NCBI RefSeq assembly: GCF_000379965.1 | Contig: NZ_KB904334.1 | Location: 25,146-89,145, forward strand | From: Hoylesella nanceiensis DSM 19126 = JCM 15639 | GTDB lineage: Bacteria > Bacteroidota > Bacteroidia > Bacteroidales > Bacteroidaceae | Length of the DNA stretch: 64,000 nt | Reading direction: 5' to 3' | Part shown: piece by piece, positions 18,565 to 27,831 of the stretch | Numbering within the stretch: the first letter of the stretch is position 1 | Layout of the letters: each line of letters begins with the position of its first letter | Translations under genes and position numbers: made by a program | Notes under the pieces: model-generated | Told to the model about the DNA's origin: nothing | Databases searched by the model: none | The model's input: the letters and a program-made list of their open reading frames with translations, nothing else

Positions 18565-19054
18565 ATTGAAGATAAAAGACAACAAGCGATTAGCCAATAT
18601 CAGTCTAAGAGTACTTTGTTTACTCACTTTGGTGATATTCTCGCTATTCTTTTTAGTTGGATACGATATGCCATCGCTAACTAAAGAGGGAATGGTTGAG
18701 CCTCTACTCACCAACACTCTCCTTGTCTTTACTTATATCGTTCTTTTCTTATCCATTGCTATTGCGGTATGGTCGCTCATCAAAGAGTTTTTACTTGGGG
18801 CACAACTGCCCAGCATTCAGAATGGAATTAAGGTGAAACTCATTCGAAATACCACCTTCATCAGCGTCCCTACTCTACTTATTCTATTCTTCTTATTAGG
18901 TTCTTCATCACCTTTGAAAGTGAATGGAATAGCTTTTAACAACGCATTTTGGTTGAAAGCAAGTGACATGTTCATTTCTGTTTCTATTTTGTTGCTACTT
19001 ATTGGCATTGTTTGTGCAACATGGGGAACAATTAAAAGCTATAGAAGAGCATAA
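18551..19054 (+). CDS. Small four-helix membrane protein between exbB and exbD
   Basis: 167 residues with four hydrophobic segments (LRVLCLLTLVIFSLFFLVGY; LLVFTYIVLFLSIAIAVWSL; FISVPTLLILFFLLG; FISVSILLLLIGIVCATW) and a basic N-terminus (MKKNKLKIKDNKR). It overlaps exbB by 14 nt and its stop abuts the exbD start, so it is translated with the proton-channel genes. No known family recognised with confidence; it may be an accessory subunit of this ExbB/ExbD complex. Confidence 0.75.
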   Translation: MKKNKLKIKDNKRLANISLRVLCLLTLVIFSLFFLVGYDMPSLTKEGMVEPLLTNTLLVFTYIVLFLSIAIAVWSLIKEFLLGAQLPSIQNGIKVKLIRNTTFISVPTLLILFFLLGSSSPLKVNGIAFNNAFWLKASDMFISVSILLLLIGIVCATWGTIKSYRRA

Positions 19055-19585
19055 ATGTTATTTAGAAGAAAGAAACAAGAAGTACCCGAACTGAACACTG
19101 TTTCAACAGCAGACATCTCGTTTATGCTGTTGATATTCTTTCTTGTAACTACCTCGATGAACCTCGATAAGGGCTTAAAAGGCAGAATACCACCTAAAGA
19201 AAAGAAGGAAAAACAAGAGCAAACGGAGGTGAACAAAACCTCGTTTATGTCGATAGAGCTATTGCCCAACAACCAAATAACACTAGAAGGCAAACCCATT
19301 GGTCTTGATTCTATCTCGTCGGTAGCCTCTCGTTTCATCTTGAAACACGCCAAAAAGCACGTCATATATATCCATTCGCACCCCGAAAGCAACTATAATA
19401 GCTACTTTAAACTACAAAATGCACTTGCTTTGGCTTATCAAAAAGCTCGCAACGAATTGTGTTTAAAGCGTTATAATTGCGAGTATGAATTGGCAGATGC
19501 AGGCGAACGTGAAGCAATTGCGCACGACTTGCCTCAACGAATTGTTGAAAATGCGTATGAAAACGACAAAGGAGGTGAGCAATGA
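19055..19585 (+). CDS. exbD: ExbD/TolR-family subunit (first copy)
   Basis: A 176-residue protein with the ExbD layout: short cytoplasmic N-terminus (MLFRRKKQEVPELNTVSTA), one membrane helix with the essential acidic residue (DISFMLLIFFLVTTSM) and a periplasmic domain. The start directly follows the upstream stop. It is longer than typical ExbD (about 140), with extra residues in the periplasmic domain. It overlaps the second exbD by 4 nt. Confidence 0.9.
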   Translation: MLFRRKKQEVPELNTVSTADISFMLLIFFLVTTSMNLDKGLKGRIPPKEKKEKQEQTEVNKTSFMSIELLPNNQITLEGKPIGLDSISSVASRFILKHAKKHVIYIHSHPESNYNSYFKLQNALALAYQKARNELCLKRYNCEYELADAGEREAIAHDLPQRIVENAYENDKGGEQ

Positions 19586-20049
19586 GCATGTTTAAAAAGA
19601 AACAACACGATGTGCCTCAATTGAACACAGCATCGCTTCCCGACCTCATTTTCTCTGTGTTATTCTTCTTTATGATTGTAACACACATGCGAACAGACAA
19701 CTCTAAGGTGCGCTATTCGCTGCCCAAAGGAATGTCGTTGGCGAACTTACACGAGAAGAAAGCATTATGCTCTATTTCAATTGGTAAGCTTTTAACGCCC
19801 AATGTGCCCCCTAACGAACAGCCAACTGTTATTGAAGTGAATGGCAAACCCGTTGCAAAAGAGCAATTGACAGAGGCTATTAAGGAGGCAAGAAAGCTGT
19901 TGAAGCAAGGCGACAAAAATCTTTTCACCGTATTAATAAAGGCAGATGAGCGCACGCCTATGCACGAAATTATGTTCATTAAAAAGGCTCTTCAAGAGGC
20001 AAAGGTCGACAATGTGTTTTATGTTGGGCAGTCAATGCGCCGCCAATAA
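19582..20049 (+). CDS. exbD: ExbD/TolR-family subunit (second copy)
   Basis: A 155-residue ExbD with N-terminus FKKKQHDVPQLNTASLP and a helix starting DLIFSVLFFFMIVTHM, keeping the conserved Asp. The periplasmic part has the usual TolR-like fold (IEVNGKPVAKEQLTEAI, FTVLIKADERTPMHEIMFIKKAL). Its ATG overlaps the previous stop (ATGA). Pairs of divergent ExbD proteins are common in Bacteroidetes and may form a heterodimer. No tonB gene follows; the next 291 nt hold only AT-rich sequence and the lrp promoter. Confidence 0.9.
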   Translation: MSMFKKKQHDVPQLNTASLPDLIFSVLFFFMIVTHMRTDNSKVRYSLPKGMSLANLHEKKALCSISIGKLLTPNVPPNEQPTVIEVNGKPVAKEQLTEAIKEARKLLKQGDKNLFTVLIKADERTPMHEIMFIKKALQEAKVDNVFYVGQSMRRQ

Positions 20050-20289
20050 CCATCAACTACGACACAAGTTCAACTAAACCAAGCGGAAAAGTTGATGTAA
20101 AGAATTAAAAATAAATAAATTATCAGAGAGATAAAAAGACTAAAAAATATCATTAAATACACTTTATTTACCATCAAAACATTTTAAATACGCAAGAGAT
20201 AACATGTAAGTGAAATGTTACTTTTTGATAGATATATGTTGAAAAAAGAACAAAAAAGTGCGTAATTATAACAAGAAAGCATTAAAAAG

Positions 20290-20320
20290 TTGGCAGTTTC
20301 TTTCTTTTATGTTATCTTTG
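20290..20320 (+). promoter_or_regulatory. Promoter of the lrp-family gene
   Basis: TTG (20290-20292), 20 nt, TATCTTTG (20313-20320); the ATG follows 21 nt later, giving a very short leader. Confidence 0.7.
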
Positions 20321-20341
20321 CATCATTAAAAACACATAAAT

Positions 20342-20839
20342 ATGGGACATCATAGTTTAGATCATTTAGATAAAAAGATTCTTCAAATGGTGGCAGAAGA
20401 TGCACGCATACCTTTCTTAGAGGTTGCTCGTGAGTGCAATGTAAGTGGTGCAGCCATCCATCAACGCATACAAAAGCTTATTAACTTGGGCGTTATCAAG
20501 GGTTCACAATTCATTATTGACCCTGAAAAGATTGGTTATGAGACCTGTGCTTTCATTGGTCTTAACTTAAAAGATCCAAGCGATTTCCGTACCGTTGTTG
20601 AGGGGTTGAAGAAGATTCCTGAAGTGGTTGAATGCCACTTTACATCTGGTGAGTTCGATATGTTTATTAAAATCTACGCATTTAACAATAAACATATGAT
20701 GGATATCATTCACAATAAGATTCAACCTCTTAACCTAAGAGGAACTCACTCACTTATTTCTTATCACGCAGAAATAAACAGACAGCTTCCAAAAGAAGAT
20801 ATTCAAATTCCTCAAGGAAAGAAAAGTACAATCGAATAA
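20342..20839 (+). CDS. Lrp/AsnC-family transcriptional regulator
   Basis: 165 residues: an N-terminal AsnC-type winged helix-turn-helix (LDHLDKKILQMVAEDARIPFLEVARECNVSGAAIHQRIQKL) and a C-terminal RAM ligand-binding domain (YETCAFIGLNL, VVECHFTSGEFDMFIKIYA). Members sense amino acids and often control nitrogen and amino-acid metabolism. It is a single-gene transcript, closed by a strong terminator, and next to the glutamate dehydrogenase gene, which makes gdhA a natural candidate target. That link is inferred only from proximity. Confidence 0.93.
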   Translation: MGHHSLDHLDKKILQMVAEDARIPFLEVARECNVSGAAIHQRIQKLINLGVIKGSQFIIDPEKIGYETCAFIGLNLKDPSDFRTVVEGLKKIPEVVECHFTSGEFDMFIKIYAFNNKHMMDIIHNKIQPLNLRGTHSLISYHAEINRQLPKEDIQIPQGKKSTIE

Positions 20840-20851
20840 TGAACAATACTG

Positions 20852-20888
20852 AATGCTGTAGTGAAACAAAAACACTACAGCATTTTTG
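20852..20888 (+). terminator. Intrinsic terminator of the lrp-family gene
   Basis: A 12-bp perfect stem, AATGCTGTAGTG (20852-20863) with CACTACAGCATT (20873-20884), followed by TTTGTTTTT. Confidence 0.88.
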
Positions 20889-20900
20889 TTTTTATACTGC

Positions 20901-21184
20901 AAAGGCAGTTCAATTTCGGTATAAAAGCAAAAGAACAAGTCGCCAAAAGCATTGATATTTCTATATAAAAACAATGCTATTCGCTCGCAAAATCACTCCT
21001 ATTTCAATATAATAGCAGTGCTTTATTCTCTAAAATAGGCATTTCTTCTCCCCCAAAGCCCCCAACAGCTCTATAAAAGCATAGAGTTTTTCGCTTAAAA
21101 CATCTTTTTTCCCTCGAAAGACTATCCTATCTATCTTTTCAAAGCACTACTTTCAAATTGTAAGCAGTCTATTTTGAACAAGAA
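20901..21184. repeat. 22-bp tandem repeat array B (intergenic, longest and most decayed)
   Basis: Thirteen successive units can be laid out with starts every 22 nt (20901, 20923, 20945, 20967, 20989, 21011, 21033, 21055, then one 20-nt unit, 21075, 21097, 21119, 21141, 21163). Most begin with an A-rich AAAAGC-like head. Only the units from 20945 to 21032 keep clear similarity to the AAAAGCAnTGCTTTT core. This fills most of the 514-nt gap between lrp and gdhA. Confidence 0.65.
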
Positions 21185-21290
21185 ATATCTATTTTTTCGG
21201 TCTCAAAATGACAAAAAATTACATTCTTTTTTGCTGTTTGCGGTAACAAAAAGCTAAAAAAAATAAGAGCAATAAAAATTATATTTTTAT

Positions 21291-21322
21291 TTTGGTGGTT
21301 ATATAAATAACTCTTATCTTTG
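21291..21322 (+). promoter_or_regulatory. Promoter of gdhA
   Basis: TTTG (21291-21294), 20 nt, TATCTTTG (21315-21322), 32 nt before the ATG: a textbook Bacteroidetes housekeeping promoter. Confidence 0.75.
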
Positions 21323-21354
21323 TCATAATTGTTAACCTTAAAAATATTAAGCCT

Positions 21355-22692
21355 ATGAATGTAGATGAAGTATTGAGTCGTTTGGAACAAAAATATCCAG
21401 GCGAAAAAGAGTATCTACAAGCAGTAAAAGAAGTACTTGTATCTATCGAAGAAGTGTATAACGCTCATCCAGAGTTCGAAAAAGCGAAACTTATTGAACG
21501 ACTGGTAGAGCCTGAAAGAATTATTACTTTCAGAGTACCGTGGGTAGACGACAAAGGAGAAGTGCATGTTAACACAGGCTACAGAGTGCAATTTAACAGC
21601 GCAATTGGCCCCTATAAAGGCGGACTTCGCTTCCATGCATCTGTAACACCGTCTATTTTGAAGTTCTTAGGGTTTGAACAAACCTTCAAGAATGCATTAA
21701 CAACACTCCCAATGGGAGGCGGAAAAGGTGGCTCAGACTTCTCTCCTCGAGGCAAGAGCGATGCCGAAATAATGCGTTTCTGCCATGCTTTTATGTCGGA
21801 ACTATACCATTATATCGGAGTTGACGAAGATGTTCCAGCTGGCGATATCGGTGTAGGAACACGTGAAATAGGCTATCTCTTTGGTATGTATAAAAAGCTA
21901 AAACATCAATGGGGAGGCGTTTTAACTGGTAAAGGTATTGAATGGGGTGGCTCAAAGATACGCCCTGAAGCTACAGGTTATGGCGCATTATACTTCGTGA
22001 ATGAGATGTTGCAAACCAAAGGAATTGATATTGCAGGTAAAATAATAACAACAAGCGGTTTTGGTAACGTTACATGGGGCGTGATTAAGAAAGCAACTGA
22101 ACTGGGAGCAAAGGTCGTTACGATTAGTGGTCCTGATGGTTTTATCTACGATCCCAATGGTATCAGCGGCGAAAAGATAGATTATCTATTAGAACTACGT
22201 TCTTCGGGCAATGACATTTGCAGTCCTTATGCCGACGAATTCGAAGGAGCACAGTTCTTTAAAGGCGAGAAACCATGGCGTATCCCTTGCGACATTGCAT
22301 TGACATGCGCTACCCAAAACGAGCTAAATGAACACGATGCAGAACTTCTTTTACAACACAAACCATTGTGTGTAGCCGAAGTTTCAAATATGGGATGCAC
22401 AGCCGAAGCTGTTGATCTCTTCTTAAAAGCTAACCAATTGTTTGCACCTGGTAAGGCAGTTAATGCTGGAGGTGTGGCAACATCGGGCTTAGAAATAACC
22501 CAAAACAACCTTCGTTTGCCTTGGAGTGAAAAAGAAGTGGATGAAAAACTACATTACATCATGCACTCTATTCACGAACAATGCGTTAAATATGGCACTG
22601 AAGCAAATGGCTATATCAATTATGTGAAGGGTGCAAACGTTGCTGGATTTATGAAAGTTGCTAACGCCATGATGGCGCAAGGCATAGTGTAG
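21355..22692 (+). CDS. gdhA: NADP-specific glutamate dehydrogenase
   Basis: A 445-residue enzyme of the hexameric class I type, interconverting 2-oxoglutarate plus ammonia and glutamate in the cytosol. Conserved blocks include YKGGLRFHASV, the Lys-containing TTLPMGGGKGGSDFSPRGKS, VPAGDIGVGTREIGY, and the Rossmann motif SGFGNVTWGV. Length is exactly that of the family. It follows an Lrp-type regulator gene and has its own strong promoter; RlpA begins 17 nt downstream. Confidence 0.97.
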   Translation: MNVDEVLSRLEQKYPGEKEYLQAVKEVLVSIEEVYNAHPEFEKAKLIERLVEPERIITFRVPWVDDKGEVHVNTGYRVQFNSAIGPYKGGLRFHASVTPSILKFLGFEQTFKNALTTLPMGGGKGGSDFSPRGKSDAEIMRFCHAFMSELYHYIGVDEDVPAGDIGVGTREIGYLFGMYKKLKHQWGGVLTGKGIEWGGSKIRPEATGYGALYFVNEMLQTKGIDIAGKIITTSGFGNVTWGVIKKATELGAKVVTISGPDGFIYDPNGISGEKIDYLLELRSSGNDICSPYADEFEGAQFFKGEKPWRIPCDIALTCATQNELNEHDAELLLQHKPLCVAEVSNMGCTAEAVDLFLKANQLFAPGKAVNAGGVATSGLEITQNNLRLPWSEKEVDEKLHYIMHSIHEQCVKYGTEANGYINYVKGANVAGFMKVANAMMAQGIV

Positions 22693-22709
22693 AATGAAAA
22701 ACAAGTATA

Positions 22710-23360
22710 GTGCAAATAAACAAAAGAAACGTAATCATAATATGTATGATAATGCTTTGCCACCTGTGTTACGCACAACAACAGCGTGGCAAAGCTACCT
22801 TTTACTCTAAAAGGGCTACAGGTGCTCGCACTGCCAGTGGTGAGTTACTTCATCACGACAGTTTAACTTGTGCGCACCGAACCTATCCTTTTGGGTCGAA
22901 ATTGCGTGTCATTAACCCCGCAAATGGTAAAGAAGTGGTGGTTAGGGTTACAGATAGAGGACCATTTGCACGTGGACGTATCATAGACTTATCATGGGGT
23001 GCTGCCAATATGTTAGATATCCTTTCAAAAGGGGTAGCTACTGTTATTGTGGAGCCTATCGAAATTGGCAAAATTCCATATCGTCCTAAAGATAAAATCG
23101 ATCTTCCTGAAATTGATTTCGATGTATCTGATGCTGGATATAGCTTCATTCAACAATGGAATACGGAAACACCTAAAAAGGTAGAGGCGGCTTCTAAGCA
23201 GACAACGAAGGAGAAAACAACTCCTACAAAAACTAAAACAACAAATAAAGAAGAACACAACTCTACCCCAACAACAGACAAAGGTAAAGAAGAGAACAAC
23301 AAACCTAAGTCGAACAAGTGGAGCAATGTGTTTGAAAAACTTAAGTTTTGGGACAACTAA
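22710..23360 (+). CDS. rlpA: RlpA-like double-psi beta-barrel protein (septal-ring lytic transglycosylase family)
   Basis: A 216-residue exported protein. I keep the GTG start at 22710 because it supplies the basic n-region of the signal peptide (INKRNVIIICMIMLCHLCYA); the ATG at 22694 is in another frame and soon stops. The DPBB domain is complete (GKATFYSKRATGARTASGE, CAHRTYPFGSKLRV, VVVRVTDRGPFARGRIIDLS, ATVIVEPI). After it comes a Lys/Thr-rich low-complexity tail and no SPOR domain. Relatives cleave peptidoglycan glycan strands during division; activity here is inferred. Confidence 0.88.
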   Translation: MQINKRNVIIICMIMLCHLCYAQQQRGKATFYSKRATGARTASGELLHHDSLTCAHRTYPFGSKLRVINPANGKEVVVRVTDRGPFARGRIIDLSWGAANMLDILSKGVATVIVEPIEIGKIPYRPKDKIDLPEIDFDVSDAGYSFIQQWNTETPKKVEAASKQTTKEKTTPTKTKTTNKEEHNSTPTTDKGKEENNKPKSNKWSNVFEKLKFWDN

Positions 23361-23386
23361 TAAGAAAACGAAATAGAACAAGAACA

Positions 23387-24319
23387 ATGAAAAATCTTAC
23401 TAAAAAACTAGCCCTATGCCTACTTTTCATCTCCATAGGGACTATTACTTATGCACAATCGTTATTTGTTGGTAGCTATAACATAAGATACAAAAACAAC
23501 CATGACGCTAAAGCGGGATTCGTTTGGCAAAAGAGATGCCAGGTTATTTGCGACCAATTGAAATTTGAAAATCCTGATATCTTTGGTGCTCAGGAGGTAT
23601 TGGTAGAGCAATTGCACGATATGTTGGAACAACTTCCCACCTATAATTATATAGGCGTGGGTAGAGACGACGGCAAAGAGGCTGGCGAATACGCTGCTAT
23701 TTTCTATAATAAAAACGAGATTGAGAAACTAAAAGATGGCCATTTCTGGCTCGCAGAGAATCCTAAAAAGCCTAAATTGGGTTGGGACGCTGCTTGTATT
23801 CGTATCTGCACATGGGGCAAATTCAAGCAAAAAGCAACGGGATTTACGTTCTATTTCTTTAATCTTCACACCGACCATGTTGGCGTTATCGCACGTCGTG
23901 AGGCCGCAAAGTTGGTAATTAAAAAGATAAAAGAAATCGCAGGAGCCAAGTCTCCCGTTATTCTTACGGGTGACTTTAATGTCGATCAAAAAGATGAGAC
24001 ATACGACTTATTTGTTAATTCGGGCTTATTGAACGACTCATACACCATCGCTCAAAACAGATTTGCAGAGAATGGAACATTCAATGACTTTGATTCTGAT
24101 ACCAAAACGGATAGTAGAATCGACCATATTTTCTTGACCAAATCCTTTGAAGTTCAACGTTATGGAGTGCTCACCAATAGCTATTGGACAGAAGATACGG
24201 AATCGGAAGCAAGAAAAGGAAAAGATGCTCCACAACAAATCAACCTAAAACGATTTACAAGAAGAAATCCTTCAGACCATTATCCTGTATTTGCAAAGAT
24301 CAAATGGGTGAAGAAATAA
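23387..24319 (+). CDS. Secreted endonuclease/exonuclease/phosphatase (EEP) family hydrolase
   Basis: 310 residues from the ATG at 23387, which gives a proper signal peptide (NLTKKLALCLLFISIGTITYAQ). The EEP active-site set is complete: SYNIRYKN, GAQEVL, YAAIFYNK, FNLHTDHVG, LTGDFNVD, SRIDHIFLT and PSDHYPVFAKI. The family splits phosphodiesters or phosphomonoesters (DNase I, sphingomyelinase, inositol phosphatase); an exported Bacteroidetes member may scavenge phosphate from nucleic acid or lipids. It starts 26 nt after RlpA. Confidence 0.9.
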   Translation: MKNLTKKLALCLLFISIGTITYAQSLFVGSYNIRYKNNHDAKAGFVWQKRCQVICDQLKFENPDIFGAQEVLVEQLHDMLEQLPTYNYIGVGRDDGKEAGEYAAIFYNKNEIEKLKDGHFWLAENPKKPKLGWDAACIRICTWGKFKQKATGFTFYFFNLHTDHVGVIARREAAKLVIKKIKEIAGAKSPVILTGDFNVDQKDETYDLFVNSGLLNDSYTIAQNRFAENGTFNDFDSDTKTDSRIDHIFLTKSFEVQRYGVLTNSYWTEDTESEARKGKDAPQQINLKRFTRRNPSDHYPVFAKIKWVKK

Positions 24320-24324
24320 AAAGA

Positions 24325-24369
24325 TGAGGCGTTTCAATCGAGAATATATAAAAGTATTGAAACGCCTCA
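24325..24369 (+). terminator. Perfect 14-bp hairpin behind the EEP gene
   Basis: TGAGGCGTTTCAAT (24325-24338) pairs with ATTGAAACGCCTCA (24356-24369) around a 17-nt loop. The sequence after it (ATAAATATATC) has no T-run, so it may act as a weak or factor-aided terminator or as an mRNA 3' stabiliser. Confidence 0.55.
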
Positions 24370-24418
24370 ATAAATATATCTCTTATTGAAGATATACACC
24401 TAAAAACACTTCTTTTAT

Positions 24419-24449
24419 TTTGCTTTCAAGTAAAATTAAATTACCTTTG
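24419..24449 (+). promoter_or_regulatory. Promoter of dxs-trkA-trkH
   Basis: TTTG (24419-24422), 19 nt, TACCTTTG (24442-24449). The predicted leader is about 130 nt and contains a small inverted repeat AGTACAATGTACT at 24473-24485; no known riboswitch fold was recognised. Confidence 0.65.
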
Positions 24450-24583
24450 CAGATGCTAGTGTTGGCTCTTTAAGTACAATGTACTACTGCATTGAAACAT
24501 TATAATAAAGTATGTGCATTCCATAACCTTTATGAGCATAAAACAGTTAGCTAGTTTTTAGATGGCGTTTATACAACATTGTG

Positions 24584-26482
24584 ATGATTGAGAACGAAAA
24601 TTTAAGATTATTAGACAAGATAACATTTCCTAAAGATTTGAGACAATTAAGTATTGAACAATTGCCTCAAGTGTGTAAGGAATTACGAGAAACCATAATA
24701 AATGAGCTCTCTGTTAATCCAGGACATCTCGCTTCGTCGTTAGGAACGGTAGAACTTACGGTGGCTTTACATTATGTTTTTGCCACACCTACTGACAGAT
24801 TAGTGTGGGATGTGGGTCATCAAGCCTATGGACATAAGATACTTACAGGTAGAAAAGAGATCTTTTCGACTAATCGTAAGCTTAACGGAGTGCGCCCATT
24901 CCCATCTCCTTCTGAAAGCGAATACGACACTTTTGCATGCGGACATGCTTCGAACTCGATCTCAGCAGCATTAGGAATGGCTGTTGCAGCTAAGCGTTTG
25001 AACAAGAAAAATCAACATACTGTGGCTATTATTGGCGACGGATCTATGAGTGGCGGATTGGCTTTTGAAGGCTTGAACAACGTGTCTTCTACTCCAAATG
25101 ACATGTTAATCATCTTAAATGATAACAACATGAGCATTGATAGAAGTGTTGGTGGAATGGAAAAGTATTTATTACAGCTCGATACTAACGAGACTTATAA
25201 TAAAATAAGGTTCAAAGCTTCGCAATGGTTACATTCAAAAGGCTATCTAACAGATAAGCGCCGACAAATGATTATACGACTAAATAATGCTATTAAATCG
25301 GCATTAAGTAGTCAACAAAATGTCTTTGAAGGCATGAATATACGCTATTTTGGTCCCTTTGAAGGTCACGATGTAATTGAACTTGTTCATATGTTACGTC
25401 GCTTAAAAGACATGAAAGGTCCCAAGATGCTACACCTTCACACCATAAAAGGTAAGGGATATGCTCCTGCAGAAGAGCAAGCTACGGTGTGGCATGCACC
25501 TGGTAAGTTCGATCCTGCAACGGGAACGAGAATCGTTAGCGATGAAAGCAACACCCCACCACGTTATCAAGATGTCTTTGGAGAAACTCTTTTGGAACTT
25601 GCAAAGATGAATGATAAGATCGTAGGAGTGACTCCTGCGATGCCAACTGGTTGCTCTATGAATATCATGATGGGTGAAATGCCCGACCGAACATTCGACG
25701 TTGGAATTGCAGAAGGACACGCTGTGACTTTCTCTGCGGGTATGGCTAAAGACGGATTGATACCTTTCTGTAACATATATAGCGCCTTTGCGCAACGTGC
25801 TTACGATAATATTATTCACGACACAGCCCTTTTAAGTCTTCCTGTTATATTCTGTTTCGACCGTGCAGGCTTAGTAGGTGAAGACGGACCAACGCATCAT
25901 GGCGTGTTTGATCTTGCGGCTTTACAACCTGTACCCAATCTTATTATCTCTTCTCCAATGGACGAATGTGAGCTAAGAAGATTGATGTACACTGCTCAAC
26001 TGCCTAATCATGGTCCATTTGTGATACGCTATCCTCGTGGAAAGGGAACGCTCGTTGATTGGCGTTGCGCCCTTGAAGCTGTAGAAATAGGTAAAGGACG
26101 TTGTTTAACTGAGGGCGAAGACGTTGCCGTTATCACCTTAGGTCCATTAGGAAACGACGTTCAACAGATTATAAAGGAATTGAGTTCTGAAGGCAATAAC
26201 ATTAGTGTTGCCCATTACGACCTACGCTTTTTAAAGCCACTCGATGAGCAATTGCTGCACGAAGTGGGTAAAAAGTTCAAGCGAATTATCACCATTGAAG
26301 ACGCAGTTAAAGATGGTGGAATGGGCAGTAGCATCACTTGTTGGATGAAAGACCATAACTACCATCCTACAATTGTAAGAATGGGAGTGCCCGATAGTTT
26401 CATAGAACATGGAACAGTTGATGAATTACGCAAGATTGCAGGATATGATAAGGCTGCAATAAAACAAGAAATTTTAGGTTAA
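24584..26482 (+). CDS. dxs: 1-deoxy-D-xylulose-5-phosphate synthase
   Basis: A 632-residue thiamine-diphosphate enzyme joining pyruvate and glyceraldehyde-3-phosphate in the first step of the MEP isoprenoid pathway. Seen: [16 protein letters not shown], the ThDP/Mg motif GDGSMSGG (about 151-158) with LNDNNMSID, the transketolase-like pyrimidine domain (VGITPAMPTG-type block, [30 protein letters not shown]) and a C-terminal domain. I chose ATG 24584 over GTG 24581. Its stop lies 1 nt before trkA, so the three downstream genes form an operon. Confidence 0.97.
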   Translation: MIENENLRLLDKITFPKDLRQLSIEQLPQVCKELRETIINELSVNPGHLASSLGTVELTVALHYVFATPTDRLVWDVGHQAYGHKILTGRKEIFSTNRKLNGVRPFPSPSESEYDTFACGHASNSISAALGMAVAAKRLNKKNQHTVAIIGDGSMSGGLAFEGLNNVSSTPNDMLIILNDNNMSIDRSVGGMEKYLLQLDTNETYNKIRFKASQWLHSKGYLTDKRRQMIIRLNNAIKSALSSQQNVFEGMNIRYFGPFEGHDVIELVHMLRRLKDMKGPKMLHLHTIKGKGYAPAEEQATVWHAPGKFDPATGTRIVSDESNTPPRYQDVFGETLLELAKMNDKIVGVTPAMPTGCSMNIMMGEMPDRTFDVGIAEGHAVTFSAGMAKDGLIPFCNIYSAFAQRAYDNIIHDTALLSLPVIFCFDRAGLVGEDGPTHHGVFDLAALQPVPNLIISSPMDECELRRLMYTAQLPNHGPFVIRYPRGKGTLVDWRCALEAVEIGKGRCLTEGEDVAVITLGPLGNDVQQIIKELSSEGNNISVAHYDLRFLKPLDEQLLHEVGKKFKRIITIEDAVKDGGMGSSITCWMKDHNYHPTIVRMGVPDSFIEHGTVDELRKIAGYDKAAIKQEILG

Positions 26483-26483
26483 T

Positions 26484-27824
26484 ATGAAGATTATCATTGT
26501 TGGAGTTTATGCCATTGGTACCCACTTGGCAGAGTTATTATCTCGTAATAACGAAGAAGTCGTATTAATAGACAATAATCCAGACAACCTTGTTCGTCTA
26601 GATAGAGACTTCGATTTACTTACTATTTGTGCAGAACCAACCAGCATTAAGGCCCTAAAAGATGCGGGTGCAGAACATGCCGACTTGCTTATTGCGGTTA
26701 CTCCACAAGAAACTGTCAATATAAATATATGCGTATTGGCAAAGAACTTGGGGACAAAACGAACCGTTGCAAAGATAGATAGTTTAGAATATCTTAACGA
26801 AGGCATGGATAAATTCTTCAAACAAGTGGGCGTCGACTCACTTATTTATCCTGAAATGCTTGCTGCAAAGGACATTATATCAGGCCTAAAGATGAGTTGG
26901 GTGCGTCAACGTTGGGACATTCACAATGGTGCTTTGGTGATGCTTAGTATCAAATTGCGAGAAGGTTGCACCATATTGAATCAACCACTCAAAAGCATTA
27001 GCGAGCATAAAGAGCCTTATCACATTGTAGCCATACGTCGTGGAGATGAGACTATCGTTCCTGGTGGAGACGATGAACTAAAACTTTATGACCTTGTTTA
27101 CTTCATGACCACCAAAAATTATATTCCCTATATTCGCAAAGTTGTAGGTAAAGAAGACTACGACGATGTGAAAAACGTTATGATTATGGGCGGAGGTAAC
27201 ACCTCAGTGCGTGTTGCTTCGACCCTACCAAGCTATATGTCGGCTAAAATTATCGAGTTAGACGAAGCGAGATGCGAAGAACTTAACGAGCTACTCGATA
27301 GCGACACGATGGTAATTAATGGCGACGGAAGAGACATTGGCTTGTTAAAAGAAGAAGGAATACGCAACACTCAAGCCTTTGTTGCAGTAACTCCCAATGT
27401 CGAAACCAATATTCTTGCTTGCTTAACTGCTAAAAGACTCGGTGTAAGAAAGACCGTTGCGCTGGTGGATAACATTGATTATATCAGTATGGCAGAGAGC
27501 CTTGACATCGGAACAATTGTGAATAAGAAGACCATTGCGGCAAGTGAAATCTACCAAATGATGCTCGATCCCAATGCGAACAACATGAGATTCATCATGA
27601 CTTCGAATGCAGACATCGCAGAATTCAAGGTTCAAGAAGGTTCAAAAATCACCAAAAAGAAAGTCTACGAGCTTGGTTTACCAACCGGATTAACCTTAGG
27701 TGGACTTGTAAGAAACGGCGAAGGTATGCTTATTAGCGGTGGAACTCAGATTGAAGCAGGCGACATTGTGATGGTATTCTGTCACGATTTACGAATAACA
27801 AAGATAGAAAGATACTTTAATTAA
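26484..27824 (+). CDS. trkA: Trk potassium uptake regulatory subunit TrkA
   Basis: A 446-residue cytoplasmic protein with two RCK modules (TrkA_N plus TrkA_C each): first at 1 to about 220, second from VMIMGGGNTSVRVA. It gates the TrkH pore in response to nucleotide. In the first Rossmann motif the usual GxGxxG reads VGVYAIG, so the central Gly is Tyr; the second reads GGGNTS. Acidic residues ending the second strands (LIDNN and IIELDE) are kept. It lies between dxs and trkH with 1-nt and 7-nt gaps. Confidence 0.94.
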   Translation: MKIIIVGVYAIGTHLAELLSRNNEEVVLIDNNPDNLVRLDRDFDLLTICAEPTSIKALKDAGAEHADLLIAVTPQETVNINICVLAKNLGTKRTVAKIDSLEYLNEGMDKFFKQVGVDSLIYPEMLAAKDIISGLKMSWVRQRWDIHNGALVMLSIKLREGCTILNQPLKSISEHKEPYHIVAIRRGDETIVPGGDDELKLYDLVYFMTTKNYIPYIRKVVGKEDYDDVKNVMIMGGGNTSVRVASTLPSYMSAKIIELDEARCEELNELLDSDTMVINGDGRDIGLLKEEGIRNTQAFVAVTPNVETNILACLTAKRLGVRKTVALVDNIDYISMAESLDIGTIVNKKTIAASEIYQMMLDPNANNMRFIMTSNADIAEFKVQEGSKITKKKVYELGLPTGLTLGGLVRNGEGMLISGGTQIEAGDIVMVFCHDLRITKIERYFN

Positions 27825-27831
27825 GATTGAG

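Noticed and set aside
20901-21184. CRISPR array
   Set aside because: The repeats are directly tandem at 22 bp with no unique spacers of CRISPR length, no leader, and no cas genes in the window.
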